Assembly (NCBI GenBank): GCA_026708085.1
Contig: JAPOVP010000049.1
Span: forward strand, 186,001-250,000
Direction: 5' to 3'
Origin: Caldilineaceae bacterium
GTDB taxonomy: Bacteria; Chloroflexota; Anaerolineae; Caldilineales; Caldilineaceae
DNA length: 64,000 bases
In this document: positions 54,615 to 64,000 of the stretch, in pieces
Position numbering within the stretch: the stretch's first letter is position 1
How the letters are laid out: each line of letters begins with the position of its first letter
The notes under the pieces: model-generated
Told to the model about the DNA's origin: nothing
Seen by the model: the letters and a program-made list of their open reading frames with translations, nothing else
Database searches by the model: none
Position numbers and translations under genes: made by a program

Positions 54615-54716
54615 TGTCTTGAGGCGGGGCCATCAAGACTTCAGCTCTCCTGTCACCCCACGTCGGTAAGCCGAAGACCTCTTTACAGCTCACTGTACGG
54701 GAGAACGACCCTGCCT

Positions 54717-54746
54717 TTGCCGTTCGCGTTGCGATTGGGCTACAAT
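54717..54746 (+). promoter_or_regulatory. Promoter of priA
   Basis: TTGCCG (54717-54722) and TACAAT (54741-54746) with an 18-base spacer. The start near 54753 rules out translation from codons upstream of it and supports GTG 54798. Confidence 0.6.
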
Positions 54747-54797
54747 CTTTCTGCGACGAACCGAACATATGAGCCGCAAAAGCCCGAGGATCACGCC

Positions 54798-57512
54798 GTG
54801 TCGGACAGGAGTCCCCTCGTCGAAGTAATCATCTTTCTCCCGATTCGCCGTTCATTCAGGAAGCAGGAACCTCCTCCTGCCAACGGCGAGTTCGCCGGCG
54901 TGGACGGAGAAGGTGTATCAAGTCTCTCGCCCGATCATCTTCGGCTCGAGTCAGTTCACCAGCGGACCGGCGGCGCGGCCCGCTCTCAAACCTTCCACTA
55001 TCACCTGCCACCCGGTCTCAGAGGGGAAGTCAAGCCGGGCCACCTTATATGGGCCCCCTTTGGGGCGCAAGAGGTACAAGGAATCGTGGTCGGGCCTGCG
55101 GCCTCATCACCGGTTGAGACAAAAGCCATATTTCGACTTGCGCGGCCCCAGCCCGTTCTGACCCCGGCGCAGCTGGCCATGGCCTTCTGGATCGCGGAAT
55201 TCTACGTCGCCCCCATTTCCCAAGCCGTAAAACTCTTCTTGACTCCCGGCCTACTGAGCAAGAGAGGCGAGCCTCCCAGAGTCCGTGCCAAGTGGGAAGA
55301 ACAGGTAGAGCTGCTCGTCGACCCATCCTCGATCCGCGAGAGCCTTCTCGGTTTAGATCACCCCAGCAAGCAGGCCAAGGTCCTTGCGAGTCTCCTGGCC
55401 TCTCCGACCCACTCCTGGCCGCTCAAGGAGTTTGATACTTCCGGCAGCCCTTCAACCAGAAGGCCAATTTCAGCTCTCGAGGAAAAAGAATTGGTCCGCG
55501 TCGTAGACGACAGAGTCATACTGGCACATCCGCCAAGTGTCGTCGAAGATGCCATCATTTCCCTGAAGCAGGCTTCCAAATATGAGCCTGTTTTACAGGC
55601 CCTTGCCCACTCCCCGGCGCCCATGTGGAAGACCGATCTCTACGCCAGTGTCGACACCTCCCTGAATTCGCTCCGAAGGCTCCGAGACGCCGGACTGATC
55701 CGGCTCGAAAACAAGGTCCGCTATCGCGACCCGCTGGGAGGTCGCATTTACCCCAAGACTTCCCCTCCGGTCCTGACCGATCAACAGCAGCGTGTATGGG
55801 ATGAGATCAGTGCAACCTGTTTCCCGGTTGAAGCCACTGGAACAACCATCCCGGATAGGGGGAAAGTGGTGGCCGCGACTTCAGCCATACGAAGTAAGGG
55901 CTTTCTCCTCCACGGGGCTACGGGCAGCGGCAAGACGGAGATCTACCTGCGAGCAATCGCCGAGACCCTGGCCCGCAAACGCCAAGCCATTGTCCTCGTA
56001 CCCGAAATCGCGCTCACGCCGCAAACTGTCTCCCGTTTCGCCGGCCGGTTCCCTGACCGCGTCTCGGTAATTCACTCCGGGTTGAACGCCAGCCAGCGGT
56101 ACGACGTCTGGCGAAGGGCCCGCGACGGCCACATCGACGTGATCGTCGGCGCGCGCAGCGCCCTTTTCACCCCGCTTCCCCGCCTGGGTCTCATCATCGT
56201 CGATGAAGAACACGAGTCCACATATAAGCAGGATACCGACGAGTGGGGCAGCTTTACGGTCTTCTACGACGCCCGCACCATCGCAGTCCGCATGGCGGCA
56301 GAAACCGACAGCGCTCTCATCTTCGGAACGGCCACCCCATCTTTGCACGCTTACCACGCCGCGCAACAGGGCAGGCTGAAGCTGCTTGAAATGCCTGACA
56401 GGGTGATGGGTCACGGAGGACAGGACGACGACTCTACGGAGGAAGGCGCCAGATCGCTCTCGCCGCCCACATACGCTGTTCTGCCGCCAGTGGAAGTCGT
56501 AGACATGCGTCAAGAGCTGCGAGCAGGCAACCGCAGCATCTTCAGCCGCAGCCTTCAGTCCGAGCTGCACGCGGTTCTAGACGCAGGCCAGCAGGCCATT
56601 CTCTTCCTTAACCGTCGCGGAACGCACTCATTCGTGATGTGCCGCGACTGCGGATTTGTCGCGGAGTGTGAACGTTGTGAAGCGCCCCTCACGTACCACG
56701 AACGCGCTGCCCAGCTCATATGCCACCGCTGCAACGCCCGGGAGGCGATTCCTGAGAACTGCCCGGCCTGCCACAGCCATCGCATTCGCTTTTTCGGCAC
56801 CGGAACGCAGCGAATCGAGGAGCTCGTGAGCCAGATCGCGCCACGCGCACGCCTCCTGCGCTGGGACCGCGACACGACCGGTCGCAGAGGCAGCCACGAA
56901 CAGATTCTCGATCGCTTCGCCAGCCACGAGGCAGACGTCCTAATCGGCACCCAAATGATTGCCAAAGGGCTGGACCTGCCACTCGTCACCCTAGTCGGCG
57001 TCGTCGCGGCGGATGTGGGTCTCTATCTGCCTGACTTCCGCGGGCCTGAACGAACCTTTCAGCTTTTGACGCAGGTGGCCGGCCGCGCCGGACGCAGCCA
57101 CAGAGGCGGACGCGTCATCTTCCAAAGCTATACGCCCCAACATTACGCGCTCCAGGCCGCGGCTCAGCACGACTACCACGCCTTCTACCAGCGTGAAATG
57201 GCCTTCCGACGCGAGCAGCAATACCCTCCAGTCAGCAGACTTGCCCGCTTGATTTTCTGGCACAAAAAGCTGGAAACGGTCGTGGAGCAGACGGAGCGCA
57301 TGATGAGGAACCTTCAGCACCGCGCGGAGGAGATCGGAATCTGGGGCGATGGAACCGACCTGCTGGGCCCCGCTCCGGCACCTTATGCCCGCATTCGCGG
57401 CTACTTTCGCTGGCAGATAATTGTACGCGCGGCCGACCCGTCTGCCTTCTTGCAAGGAATCGACATCCCATTCGGCTGGCGAATCGATATTGATCCGGTC
57501 TCGATGATGTGA
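54798..57512 (+). CDS. priA: Primosomal protein N' (replication restart helicase PriA)
   Basis: Superfamily 2 helicase that reloads the replisome at stalled forks. I use GTG 54798, after the promoter. The 904-residue protein is longer than usual (about 730) because of ~60 extra N-terminal residues and insertions. It has the 3'-binding domain (TFHYHLPPGLRGEVKPGHLI), Walker A GATGSGKT at 373-380, Walker B IIVDEEHESTY and the zinc-binding insert with paired CxxC motifs (CRDCGF, CERCEA, CHRCNA, CPACHS). Helicase motifs at the C-terminus include LIGTQMIAKGLDLP and QVAGRAGRS. All expected catalytic residues are present. Confidence 0.95.
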   Translation: MSDRSPLVEVIIFLPIRRSFRKQEPPPANGEFAGVDGEGVSSLSPDHLRLESVHQRTGGAARSQTFHYHLPPGLRGEVKPGHLIWAPFGAQEVQGIVVGPAASSPVETKAIFRLARPQPVLTPAQLAMAFWIAEFYVAPISQAVKLFLTPGLLSKRGEPPRVRAKWEEQVELLVDPSSIRESLLGLDHPSKQAKVLASLLASPTHSWPLKEFDTSGSPSTRRPISALEEKELVRVVDDRVILAHPPSVVEDAIISLKQASKYEPVLQALAHSPAPMWKTDLYASVDTSLNSLRRLRDAGLIRLENKVRYRDPLGGRIYPKTSPPVLTDQQQRVWDEISATCFPVEATGTTIPDRGKVVAATSAIRSKGFLLHGATGSGKTEIYLRAIAETLARKRQAIVLVPEIALTPQTVSRFAGRFPDRVSVIHSGLNASQRYDVWRRARDGHIDVIVGARSALFTPLPRLGLIIVDEEHESTYKQDTDEWGSFTVFYDARTIAVRMAAETDSALIFGTATPSLHAYHAAQQGRLKLLEMPDRVMGHGGQDDDSTEEGARSLSPPTYAVLPPVEVVDMRQELRAGNRSIFSRSLQSELHAVLDAGQQAILFLNRRGTHSFVMCRDCGFVAECERCEAPLTYHERAAQLICHRCNAREAIPENCPACHSHRIRFFGTGTQRIEELVSQIAPRARLLRWDRDTTGRRGSHEQILDRFASHEADVLIGTQMIAKGLDLPLVTLVGVVAADVGLYLPDFRGPERTFQLLTQVAGRAGRSHRGGRVIFQSYTPQHYALQAAAQHDYHAFYQREMAFRREQQYPPVSRLARLIFWHKKLETVVEQTERMMRNLQHRAEEIGIWGDGTDLLGPAPAPYARIRGYFRWQIIVRAADPSAFLQGIDIPFGWRIDIDPVSMM

Positions 57513-57543
57513 TGGGAGTGGTGCTCAGCGAGGATTAGAGATT

Positions 57544-58743
57544 CTACAGAATCGTCTTCAAACGGCGGTAATTGCGGCCCGGTGTAATTTTGCCCAAGAC
57601 TCGTACGCCATTCGCTCCGGTACTCTCAGGTACGTTGCCTCCCTCACCCCGCACAGCCAGCCACGCGAGAAGAGCAAAGCCAAGGGCCTCTTTCGAATCC
57701 TCGTCACCTGGAACGCCTGCCACGTCCCCGTACCGCACCAACGCGACCTCACGCCCGCACCTGAGATCCGCCAGCGCCTTGATTCGATGCAAGAGCACCG
57801 GGTTGCGGGCGCCTCCTCCACAGACGACCATTTCCACAACGGGCATCGGCGCGAACAGTCGATAGCTCTCTGCAATAGACGCCGCCGTCAACTCCGTTAC
57901 CGTGGCGGCAAAGTCGGTCATTGAAAGCCCCGCCTCCGCGGCCTCCAGACAATACTTCTCAGCCAGACTGCTGCTGAACAGCTCCCTTCCGGTTGACTTG
58001 GGTGGAGAATGATGATAATACGGGTGGGTCAGCCAACGTTCGACCAGCTTGTCGGCGCAGCGCCCGCTGGCCGCCAATTCGCCGTCCCTGTCAAATTGCA
58101 GCGCGCCATCTGTAGCACGAGCCGCTGCCCAGTCGATCAGCACGTTGCCCGGCCCAGTGTCAAAGGCCACAGTCGGGGCTGAGGATCTCTCCGGGGGCAG
58201 AAAGGAGACATTGCCTATTCCGCCGATATTCTGAACCGCCCGGCACCCCCCCATAGCTGCCGGGGGGCGCAGAAAAAGCCGGTCAAAGATCGGAATCAGC
58301 GGAGCACCTTGCCCACCTGCCGCCACGTCCGTTACGCGAAAATCGGCAACGGTCGTGACCCCGGTACGCTCTGCGATGACGGCCGCCTCGCCAATCTGCA
58401 AGGTGGACTGGACCGCACCGCTCTCCTCAACCTCGTGCCAAACCGTTTGCCCGTGCGATCCGATCAGATCGATCTCATCAATGGCCAGACCGCTAGAATC
58501 GGCTACGCGCAGGGCAGCCGAGGCGAACTGCTCCCCAAGCTGAAATCCGGCACGGCTCACATCGCGCGTTGCGCCCCTACCAGCAATCAGACGTTCGATC
58601 AACTCCCGATCTCGCTGCGGCCACGGAACACTCTCAAACCCAAGCTGCCGCATCTGGGGAACGCCGGAAGAAACCACAATCTCCGTCAGGACCGCGTCAA
58701 TCCCGTCGGCAGAGGTCCCGCTCATCAGGCCGATAACTCTCAT
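57544..58743 (-). CDS. anmK: Anhydro-N-acetylmuramic acid kinase
   Basis: Phosphorylates and opens 1,6-anhydro-MurNAc, recycling peptidoglycan to MurNAc-6-phosphate. The 399-residue protein has the family entry MRVIGLMSGTSADGIDAVLT, the IGSHGQTVWHE segment with the catalytic Asp region nearby, VAFDTGPGNVLIDW and MVVCGGGARNPVLL. Length is normal. It is first in a minus-strand context but its upstream neighbour, a double GNAT gene, lies 36 bases before it, so the three genes 60863-57544 may form an operon. Confidence 0.95.
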   Translation of the reverse strand: MRVIGLMSGTSADGIDAVLTEIVVSSGVPQMRQLGFESVPWPQRDRELIERLIAGRGATRDVSRAGFQLGEQFASAALRVADSSGLAIDEIDLIGSHGQTVWHEVEESGAVQSTLQIGEAAVIAERTGVTTVADFRVTDVAAGGQGAPLIPIFDRLFLRPPAAMGGCRAVQNIGGIGNVSFLPPERSSAPTVAFDTGPGNVLIDWAAARATDGALQFDRDGELAASGRCADKLVERWLTHPYYHHSPPKSTGRELFSSSLAEKYCLEAAEAGLSMTDFAATVTELTAASIAESYRLFAPMPVVEMVVCGGGARNPVLLHRIKALADLRCGREVALVRYGDVAGVPGDEDSKEALGFALLAWLAVRGEGGNVPESTGANGVRVLGKITPGRNYRRLKTIL

Positions 58744-58779
58744 CGTATGCGCGTCCCAGGTTTTGCAAGGGCAAGGAAC

Positions 58780-59880
58780 TCAGCTGTCGAGAAGTTCATT
58801 CTCTGTCATGCTTTCCAGGGTCCGCCCAAGCTGTGCCCACTTTCGATAGGGACGGAATCCACACTTGGCATAAAAGTCCAGTAGCGTAGTCCAGTCGATC
58901 ACACATCCGTTAATCCCGCTATTGTGCAGCCGCTTCAGTCCGGCGTCCAGCAAATAGAGCCCTAACCCCTGGCCGCGAAGATGCGCGCTGACCCCGATGG
59001 ACCCTAGCTGGGCCCATGGACGCGGCAGTCCGTAAGGGAAGAAGCGGTCGATAGGACTGGCCGAGTCCTCGAACGTCAGGCGGCATGACCCATGCACACC
59101 ATCATCGGTCCACAGCAACATATAGTCTGAAATCCGCCCGCCTTCATCCAGAAACCTATTCGCCTGCCAGTGCCACCGACCTGGGAACTCCCTTGCAAGG
59201 AATCCGAGTAGTTCCTCCTCCTGACCTGGCTGTCCGGGTCGTGCTGCGGCAGGCACATCACTAAGTGGAGGCGGTTGATAGTCGCCGAGAGACCGCGCGA
59301 CGTCCCACGATACCGGCTCCTCGTCACGCTCATATCCAGACGCCAGGAAGAACGCCTCGGCGCCCGAATCCGCCGCCGGACCCGGCACAAAAGGGCGAAG
59401 CCCGCCGCCGACTCGAATCCGAATCGTTGACCTCGGCGATGCCGACTGTTCAAGTGCTGCCTCGCGCCCACCGAGTTGACCAGAGGACTCAGCGCCAGGG
59501 TCGCTCCGAAAAGCCAACCACTTTTCAGCCCACCCCAGCAAGGCCGTGCCGATTCCCTGCCTCTGATACGTTGGCGCAACCGCCATCGCCTCAACCCAGC
59601 CAGCGACATCCGTAGGCATTGCAGAGGGAGCACCAGAGTATGCGCTACATAAGACAAATCCCACGGGACTGCCCTCCACGAGCGCAAAGCGTCCCGCACG
59701 CACGACGCCCGCATCCAGTGTACAGTTGTATCTCAGGAATCTGTCTGTAATTGGGAGTTCGTGGGCGGTGGACTCGTTCCAGAGCTCCACCGCCCAACGC
59801 ACTTGCCGGGCGTCGGCCATGTCAAACACGACCTGATCGAACTCTGCCGCCGTTGACGATTCAGCCATCTGCCCTGTCAA
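58780..59880 (-). CDS. Two-domain GNAT acetyltransferase
   Basis: 366 residues with two GNAT domains. The first carries AMAVAPTYQRQGIGTALLGWA near 95, the second IGVSAHLRGQGLGLYLLDAG near 295. Between them lies a 60-residue insertion (SSGQLGGREAALEQ and following). Tandem GNAT proteins include mycothiol synthase-like enzymes and aminoglycoside-type acetyltransferases. The substrate is unknown; location between an ornithine-cyclodeaminase homologue (overlap ATGA at 59877-59880) and anmK hints at amino-sugar or amino-acid chemistry. Confidence 0.87.
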   Translation of the reverse strand: MTGQMAESSTAAEFDQVVFDMADARQVRWAVELWNESTAHELPITDRFLRYNCTLDAGVVRAGRFALVEGSPVGFVLCSAYSGAPSAMPTDVAGWVEAMAVAPTYQRQGIGTALLGWAEKWLAFRSDPGAESSGQLGGREAALEQSASPRSTIRIRVGGGLRPFVPGPAADSGAEAFFLASGYERDEEPVSWDVARSLGDYQPPPLSDVPAAARPGQPGQEEELLGFLAREFPGRWHWQANRFLDEGGRISDYMLLWTDDGVHGSCRLTFEDSASPIDRFFPYGLPRPWAQLGSIGVSAHLRGQGLGLYLLDAGLKRLHNSGINGCVIDWTTLLDFYAKCGFRPYRKWAQLGRTLESMTENELLDS

Positions 59881-60863
59881 CCGTCCAACTCTGTACCTGC
59901 GCCTTGCTCCACGGCTTTGCTGTAAACCGCTCGGGCAACGGCGACGTCTTGCGCGGCCAGACCGACCGACTTGAAAAAAGTAATCTCATCGTCACTTTCG
60001 CGTCCCGGCCGCTCTCCGGCGATGATGGCACCGATCTCGGCGTAAATCTGGCTGGCATCGTACACACCGTCCTTTATGGGACGGATGAGATCGCCCGCCT
60101 CAGCAAGACACGCGCTCATCTGATCGACCACGACTTTCGCACGTCGTACTGTACCGGCATCCACCTCACTTGCATAGGGCAAATGCGATCCTATTCCGGA
60201 AATGTGTACGCCGGGTGTTAGCAGCCTGCCGTCAAAGAGCGGTTCGTGGGCACTTGTCGCCGTGACCAGAATGTCGGCGGCTTCGACAGCCATGTTGACA
60301 TCGTCCGTCGCCTGGGCCGAGACGCCGAACTGTTCTGTCAACTTGGCCGCCAGTGCTTGCGCATTCGCCGGGGTCCTCGACACGACAAAGACCCGCTCGA
60401 TGGCCCGCTCGCACAGCGCCGCCTCGACCTGGTACGAAGCCTGCACGCCGCTGCCGAAGATGGTCAGCGTCCGCGCATCCTTTCTTGCCAGAAATCGGGC
60501 TGCAACGCCGCCGGACGCCCCTGTTCGCATCGCAGTGAGATACCCGGCATCCATCAGCGCCAGCAGAGCACCGTCTCCGCCATCGAAGAGTACTACACTC
60601 CCCTGAATCGCCGGCAGCCCGCGCCGGGTAGGGTTCAACCCGTAGAAGGAGATCAACTTTGCACCCAGCGCATCCATATCGCCGCCGAGGTACGCCGGCA
60701 TGGACATCAGGCTCCCGTCATGCGGCGCAACCGGGATATTGGCGCGCACCGGCAGTTCGGCATCTCCCTGATAGATAAGGCGATATGCCTCGGCCACCGC
60801 TTCGATGGCGGCCGGCATGTCAAGCAGATTTTCAACATCGCTTCGTGTCAACCAGAGTGGCAT
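59877..60863 (-). CDS. Ornithine cyclodeaminase/mu-crystallin family protein
   Basis: I start at ATG 60863 ([16 protein letters not shown]), the usual beginning for the family. The 328-residue protein has the dinucleotide-binding motif [15 protein letters not shown] and the typical [22 protein letters not shown]. Members include ornithine cyclodeaminase, alanine dehydrogenase of archaeal type and ketimine reductase. The substrate cannot be chosen from sequence. It overlaps the two-domain GNAT gene by four bases, so an imino or amino acid made here may be acetylated next. Confidence 0.92.
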   Translation of the reverse strand: MPLWLTRSDVENLLDMPAAIEAVAEAYRLIYQGDAELPVRANIPVAPHDGSLMSMPAYLGGDMDALGAKLISFYGLNPTRRGLPAIQGSVVLFDGGDGALLALMDAGYLTAMRTGASGGVAARFLARKDARTLTIFGSGVQASYQVEAALCERAIERVFVVSRTPANAQALAAKLTEQFGVSAQATDDVNMAVEAADILVTATSAHEPLFDGRLLTPGVHISGIGSHLPYASEVDAGTVRRAKVVVDQMSACLAEAGDLIRPIKDGVYDASQIYAEIGAIIAGERPGRESDDEITFFKSVGLAAQDVAVARAVYSKAVEQGAGTELDG

Positions 60864-61028
60864 ATCATTTGAAATGGGTGGAGGATTGGATTTTAGGAGG
60901 CGGGCATAGAATAGCACAGGGGTTGACGCAATAACAATTGTCGGCAGAGGAGGAAGGTTGTAAAATCACCAACTTAAGATACGAAACAGTCCAGTCCTAA
61001 CTGTATCACGGCCTTGTGGAGGAATCCC

Positions 61029-62054
61029 ATGCCAACAGAACTCATCGCTCCTGCACGCGAAGAAGTGGCCTTCCGCGACTACGAGAGCCCACCGCTAGCG
61101 CCCGACCAGGTCCGCGTACGCAGCCGCTTCGGGGCTGCCAAGCATGGCTCGGAAATGGCCATGTTTCAAGGCTACGCCGGTCATCGCGGCAACTACGACG
61201 GCGAGCTGCATATTTTCACGCAGGAAAGCCAGATGGTGAAGTATCCGAACGGGCTGGGCAACATGTGCGTTGGCGAAGTGACCGAAATTGGTAAAGAGGT
61301 CCAGGACATCAGCCTCGGAGATACGGTCTTTGCCCACGGCTCATTCCGGCAAGAGCACGTGTGGCGCGCCGACCATGCGCGCAAGCTCCCGGAAGGCGTC
61401 CCCTGGCAAGCGGCAGTCTGCCTCGACCCGGCTGACTTTGCGCTTGGCGCCATACGCGACGGCCACATCCGTCTCGGTGACGCCGTCGCCGTCTTCGGCA
61501 TGGGCGCCATCGGTCTCTTCGTCGTCCAGCTGGCCAAACTGGCAGGAGCATACCCAGTCATCGCCGTCGATCCTATTCCCTTGCGCCGCGACGTCGCCCT
61601 CGAATGCGGGGCAGACACCGTCATGGATCCCACGGCCTGTGACGCCGGCTTGGAGATCAAGCTCGCCACCGACAGGCGCGGGGCCGACGTGTGTGTAGAC
61701 TACAGCGGTCACTACAGCGCACTACAGGCTGCGCTGCGCGGCGTGGCTTACCTCGGCACTGTCGTCGCCGGCGCCTGGCCCGGCAGCTATCCGGCCGGCC
61801 TCGACCTTGGCGCCGAAGCCCATTTCAACAGGCCTACAATTGTTTTCTCCCGCGCCTGCAGCGAACCCAACCCGGAATACCCCAACTGGGATGAGACCCG
61901 CATCTTCTCGGTCGTCTGGCGTCTCCTTTGCGACGGCAGCCTGAAGGCGGAGCCCGTTATCCAGCCCGTCGTCCCCTTCAACGACCTGCTCGAGGAATAC
62001 CCCAAGATCGCAAATGCACCCGAGGAAAATGTAAAGTTGGGCGTAGCCTTCTGA
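61029..62054 (+). CDS. Medium-chain dehydrogenase/reductase lacking zinc ligands
   Basis: ATG 61029 is preceded by GGAGGAATCCC; the in-frame TTG at 61014 is less likely. The 341-residue protein has the GroES-like domain and a Rossmann motif VAVFGMGAIGLFVVQLAKLAG near 160. At the usual catalytic Cys position the sequence reads AAKHGSEMAMFQG, and the four-Cys structural zinc lobe is absent, so it may use NAD(P)H without zinc, as in quinone-oxidoreductase-type members. It faces an enolase-superfamily gene that converges from the other strand. Substrate probably a sugar or hydroxyacid. Confidence 0.88.
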   Translation: MPTELIAPAREEVAFRDYESPPLAPDQVRVRSRFGAAKHGSEMAMFQGYAGHRGNYDGELHIFTQESQMVKYPNGLGNMCVGEVTEIGKEVQDISLGDTVFAHGSFRQEHVWRADHARKLPEGVPWQAAVCLDPADFALGAIRDGHIRLGDAVAVFGMGAIGLFVVQLAKLAGAYPVIAVDPIPLRRDVALECGADTVMDPTACDAGLEIKLATDRRGADVCVDYSGHYSALQAALRGVAYLGTVVAGAWPGSYPAGLDLGAEAHFNRPTIVFSRACSEPNPEYPNWDETRIFSVVWRLLCDGSLKAEPVIQPVVPFNDLLEEYPKIANAPEENVKLGVAF

Positions 62055-62154
62055 TTCGGCTGCAGGATCGAAGAGCGGCGGGGACTACGTTTCCCGCCGC
62101 TCGTTTGCCACTCCATTATCGCCCGCCGCTTTCCTGACTGGCGGCTGTCGACGG

Positions 62155-63306
62155 TCACTCCAGATTGTCTTCGATATAGTCCCAGTTTATCCGGTAGCCC
62201 ATTCCAGGCTCCTGGGGTAGATGGACAAAGCCCTCGCTGTCCATCCTGTCGCCGATGTCCTCCAGATAAGGCGGCGCCGTGTTGCAGTCGATCCCCGGCG
62301 CCAGCAGCCCGCGCTCATAGTACTCGCAAGTGTCCTCACTGGTCGATCCCAGGATCTGCAGATTGGCGAACCCGCTCATGTGAATCTCACACTTCACACC
62401 AAACGCCTCTGCCACGGCCACCATCTTGCGCACGCCCGTGATTCCACCTCGCATCACGTCGATCCTGGTCATATCGGACGCACCCCGCAGAATCCAGTCG
62501 GCACGGGAATATAGACTCCCAGCGGCTATCTCCGGCGACAGAATCGGAATGTCCAGTTCGCGACACAGCTTAATGTAAGGCTGCACGCGGTACTCGTTCA
62601 TCGGGTGCTCGTACCAGTAGAAATTCAACTCTTCAAGCACGCGTCCCACTTTGTATGCCTCTTCATAGGTGCGGTACGTGCCCCACGGATCGTAGCTCAG
62701 AACAAAGTCGTCGCCGACCGCCGCCCGCACCGCCCTGCACACCTCAATGTCTTTCTCAATGTGTGAAGGACGTCCAGGCACTGCCTCCTTCGTCACCGGA
62801 TTCCAGAAATAGTAGGGATGAATCTTGTAATGTGTATACCCTTCCTCCTTACAAGCCGCCGCATGCTCGGCATACTCCTCCACGCTTCCCATGTTGGGAA
62901 AGGTGCTGGCATACGCCCTCACTTTATCGCGACAGCCGCCCAACAGCTTATACAGCGGCACACCCATCGTCCGTGCCTGGAGATCCCACAGGGCGCAGTC
63001 GAGCGCGGACAGCAGATGCTCCGGCACGTTCGCCACCCACATCCAGTGCCAGAACCGCTCACGGTCATAGGGGTCCTCTCCCACTACCATGTTCTTGAGC
63101 CGTCCTTCCATCTGTGCCCGGTCATCCGGCGGCAGCCCGTCGGCGTCACCATGTCCGTGGCCGCCAAAATAGTAGCCCTCTGCACCTTCGTCAGTGACTA
63201 CTTTCGTCAGCGTCTGTGTCGCTTCACGCGGCCAATGAAACCTGCCCTCATGAAACTGCTCACGCACCACCCGAAACGGGATAACTTGAATGTCTACTAT
63301 TTTCAT
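62155..63306 (-). CDS. Mandelate racemase/muconate lactonizing-type enolase-superfamily enzyme
   Basis: 383 residues. The capping domain includes MKIVDIQVIPFRVVRE and LSALDCALWDLQARTMGVPL. The barrel has the Lys acid/base motif HYKIHPYY (KxH variant), metal ligands in LSYDPWG, YWYEHPM and ILSPEIAAG, and IHMSGFANLQ with the His-type base region. These point to an acid-sugar dehydratase or racemase. Next to a DapA-family gene on the same strand, it fits a catabolic pair in which a dehydratase yields a 2-keto-3-deoxy acid and the DapA-type enzyme cleaves it. Confidence 0.92.
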   Translation of the reverse strand: MKIVDIQVIPFRVVREQFHEGRFHWPREATQTLTKVVTDEGAEGYYFGGHGHGDADGLPPDDRAQMEGRLKNMVVGEDPYDRERFWHWMWVANVPEHLLSALDCALWDLQARTMGVPLYKLLGGCRDKVRAYASTFPNMGSVEEYAEHAAACKEEGYTHYKIHPYYFWNPVTKEAVPGRPSHIEKDIEVCRAVRAAVGDDFVLSYDPWGTYRTYEEAYKVGRVLEELNFYWYEHPMNEYRVQPYIKLCRELDIPILSPEIAAGSLYSRADWILRGASDMTRIDVMRGGITGVRKMVAVAEAFGVKCEIHMSGFANLQILGSTSEDTCEYYERGLLAPGIDCNTAPPYLEDIGDRMDSEGFVHLPQEPGMGYRINWDYIEDNLE

Positions 63307-63387
63307 CGTGCCTCCGCTTTCCTCCCTTGTATGTTCAGATAATCTATTATACCAGCAGCGCGGCCCTCTTCACTCCCTTCTCTTCGA

Positions 63388-64000
63388 TCAATTCACGCCA
63401 TTTGGATATAACTCCTGCAACAGCACGCCCAACTCTTCTCTAGTCAACGGGTCCATCGACGCCGCGGGCGCTCGCACCAACGCAGACCGAATCACGCCCC
63501 GGTGGACGAGAATCTCCTTGTGAACGCCGTGGAACAGGCCCGCGGCCTGCGCCGAAAGCCGGGCAATTGGCACAAGGTACCTGTTGAACGTTTCCCACGC
63601 ACTCGCCTCATCGCCGGCCCTTACCCGATTCCAGATTTCCACAAACGCCTCAGGCTGCGTGCAGAACGGCATCGTTCCGACCGAGCCACGGCGCATTTCT
63701 TCGATAAAGTAGCCGCCTCCCGCGCCACCGAAAACCGTCAGAACGTCACCTGCCTCCTTGGACATGGCCGCCACCTTTTCCACGACGGGAAAGCTCTCTA
63801 CCTTGATATACTGGACCCACTCGCACTCTTCGGCCAGCCGCCGGGCCAGGCCCGCGGGAATCGGCGACGCGGCCACATCCTGGATGAAAATCGGCAGCGG
63901 CACCTCATCCGAAATCGCACGGTAATATGCCAGTATCTCCTCCGGGCCCGCGGGAAAGAACGAGGGCGGCAGGACCATCAGCGCGTCCGCCCCGTTTTCG
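63388..64000 (-). CDS. DapA-family aldolase/dehydratase, C-terminal two thirds (cut by window edge)
   Basis: The frame runs off the right edge; at least 203 residues are present. The sequence shows the family barrel: GADALMVLPPSFFPAGPEEI, IFIQDVAASPI, and YIKVESFPVV, in which the Lys forms the Schiff base. The region AAGLFHGVHKEILVHRGVI and the Leu-rich end (LTREELGVLLQELY) follow the usual pattern. The N-terminal part is missing, so the conserved Tyr cannot be checked. Together with the enolase-superfamily gene it suggests 2-keto-3-deoxy sugar acid breakdown. Confidence 0.87.
   Translation of the reverse strand, partial: ENGADALMVLPPSFFPAGPEEILAYYRAISDEVPLPIFIQDVAASPIPAGLARRLAEECEWVQYIKVESFPVVEKVAAMSKEAGDVLTVFGGAGGGYFIEEMRRGSVGTMPFCTQPEAFVEIWNRVRAGDEASAWETFNRYLVPIARLSAQAAGLFHGVHKEILVHRGVIRSALVRAPAASMDPLTREELGVLLQELYPNGVN

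Overview
The window is a piece of a moderately GC-rich bacterial chromosome, compactly coded on both strands, with no insertion sequence, CRISPR array or phage gene. Conserved genes and style (Tat-type lipoproteins starting SRRSFLQGALA and ending in an Ala/Ser-Ala-Cys lipobox, several sugar-uptake systems without their own ATPase, MutS2, ClpC, a ribosome-biogenesis/origin block rpmH-rnpA-yidD-yidC-jag-parA-parB) fit a Chloroflexota bacterium, probably near Caldilineae/Anaerolineae. This placement is inference from gene style; no rRNA or ribosomal protein other than L34 is present to test it.

Layout. 1-5.1 kb: end of a TPR protein, a three-tRNA cluster (Pro, Gly, Met), era and mutS2. 5.1-11.1 kb: cell-surface polysaccharide locus with two short Wzz-like proteins, a CpsD-like ATPase with an eroded P-loop, rfbA, an unknown 274-residue protein, rfbB and a GNAT acetyltransferase; several of these overlap by one base. 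11.3-14.1 kb: potassium channel, recO, a membrane protein. 14.2-16.9 kb: a Fur-family regulator and a P1B metal ATPase in one operon, with a consensus promoter flanked by two palindromic operators. 17.2-20.4 kb: clpC and a GNAT enzyme. 20.6-23.3 kb: a pseudogene broken by two in-frame stops, a subtilisin-like protease without a signal peptide, and a small protein resembling a free-standing protease propeptide. 23.4-29.6 kb: malate synthase, a rifampin-phosphotransferase-like dikinase, an aldo/keto reductase and a small membrane protein.

29.6-40.4 kb: a long plus-strand transcription unit. A strong promoter at 29839-29867 is followed by about 450 bases of untranslated but structured sequence, including two interlocked perfect hairpins (possible pseudoknot), before a phosphodiesterase-family gene and two sugar ABC transporters (four permeases, three binding lipoproteins). 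Each binding-protein gene is followed by a long stem-loop. 40.9-43.9 kb: minus-strand sugar-acid-type enzymes and a formyltransferase; then yggX.

44.3-52.4 kb: a long minus-strand block typical of the chromosome origin neighbourhood, in transcription order rpmH, rnpA, yidD, yidC, jag, PfkB kinase, parA, parB, a degenerate prenyl-synthase-like protein and an ATP-grasp enzyme. No dnaA or convincing DnaA-box cluster is visible. 53.2-57.5 kb: an unknown membrane protein and priA. 57.5-64 kb: anmK, a double GNAT protein and an ornithine cyclodeaminase homologue in one operon, then an MDR dehydrogenase, an enolase-superfamily enzyme and a DapA-family aldolase/dehydratase cut by the window edge.

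The most promising undescribed element is the structured leader at 29874-30327. Other candidates are the propeptide-like protein beside the protease, the inactive-looking prenyl-synthase homologue attached to the parAB block, and the unknown protein inside the dTDP-sugar cluster.
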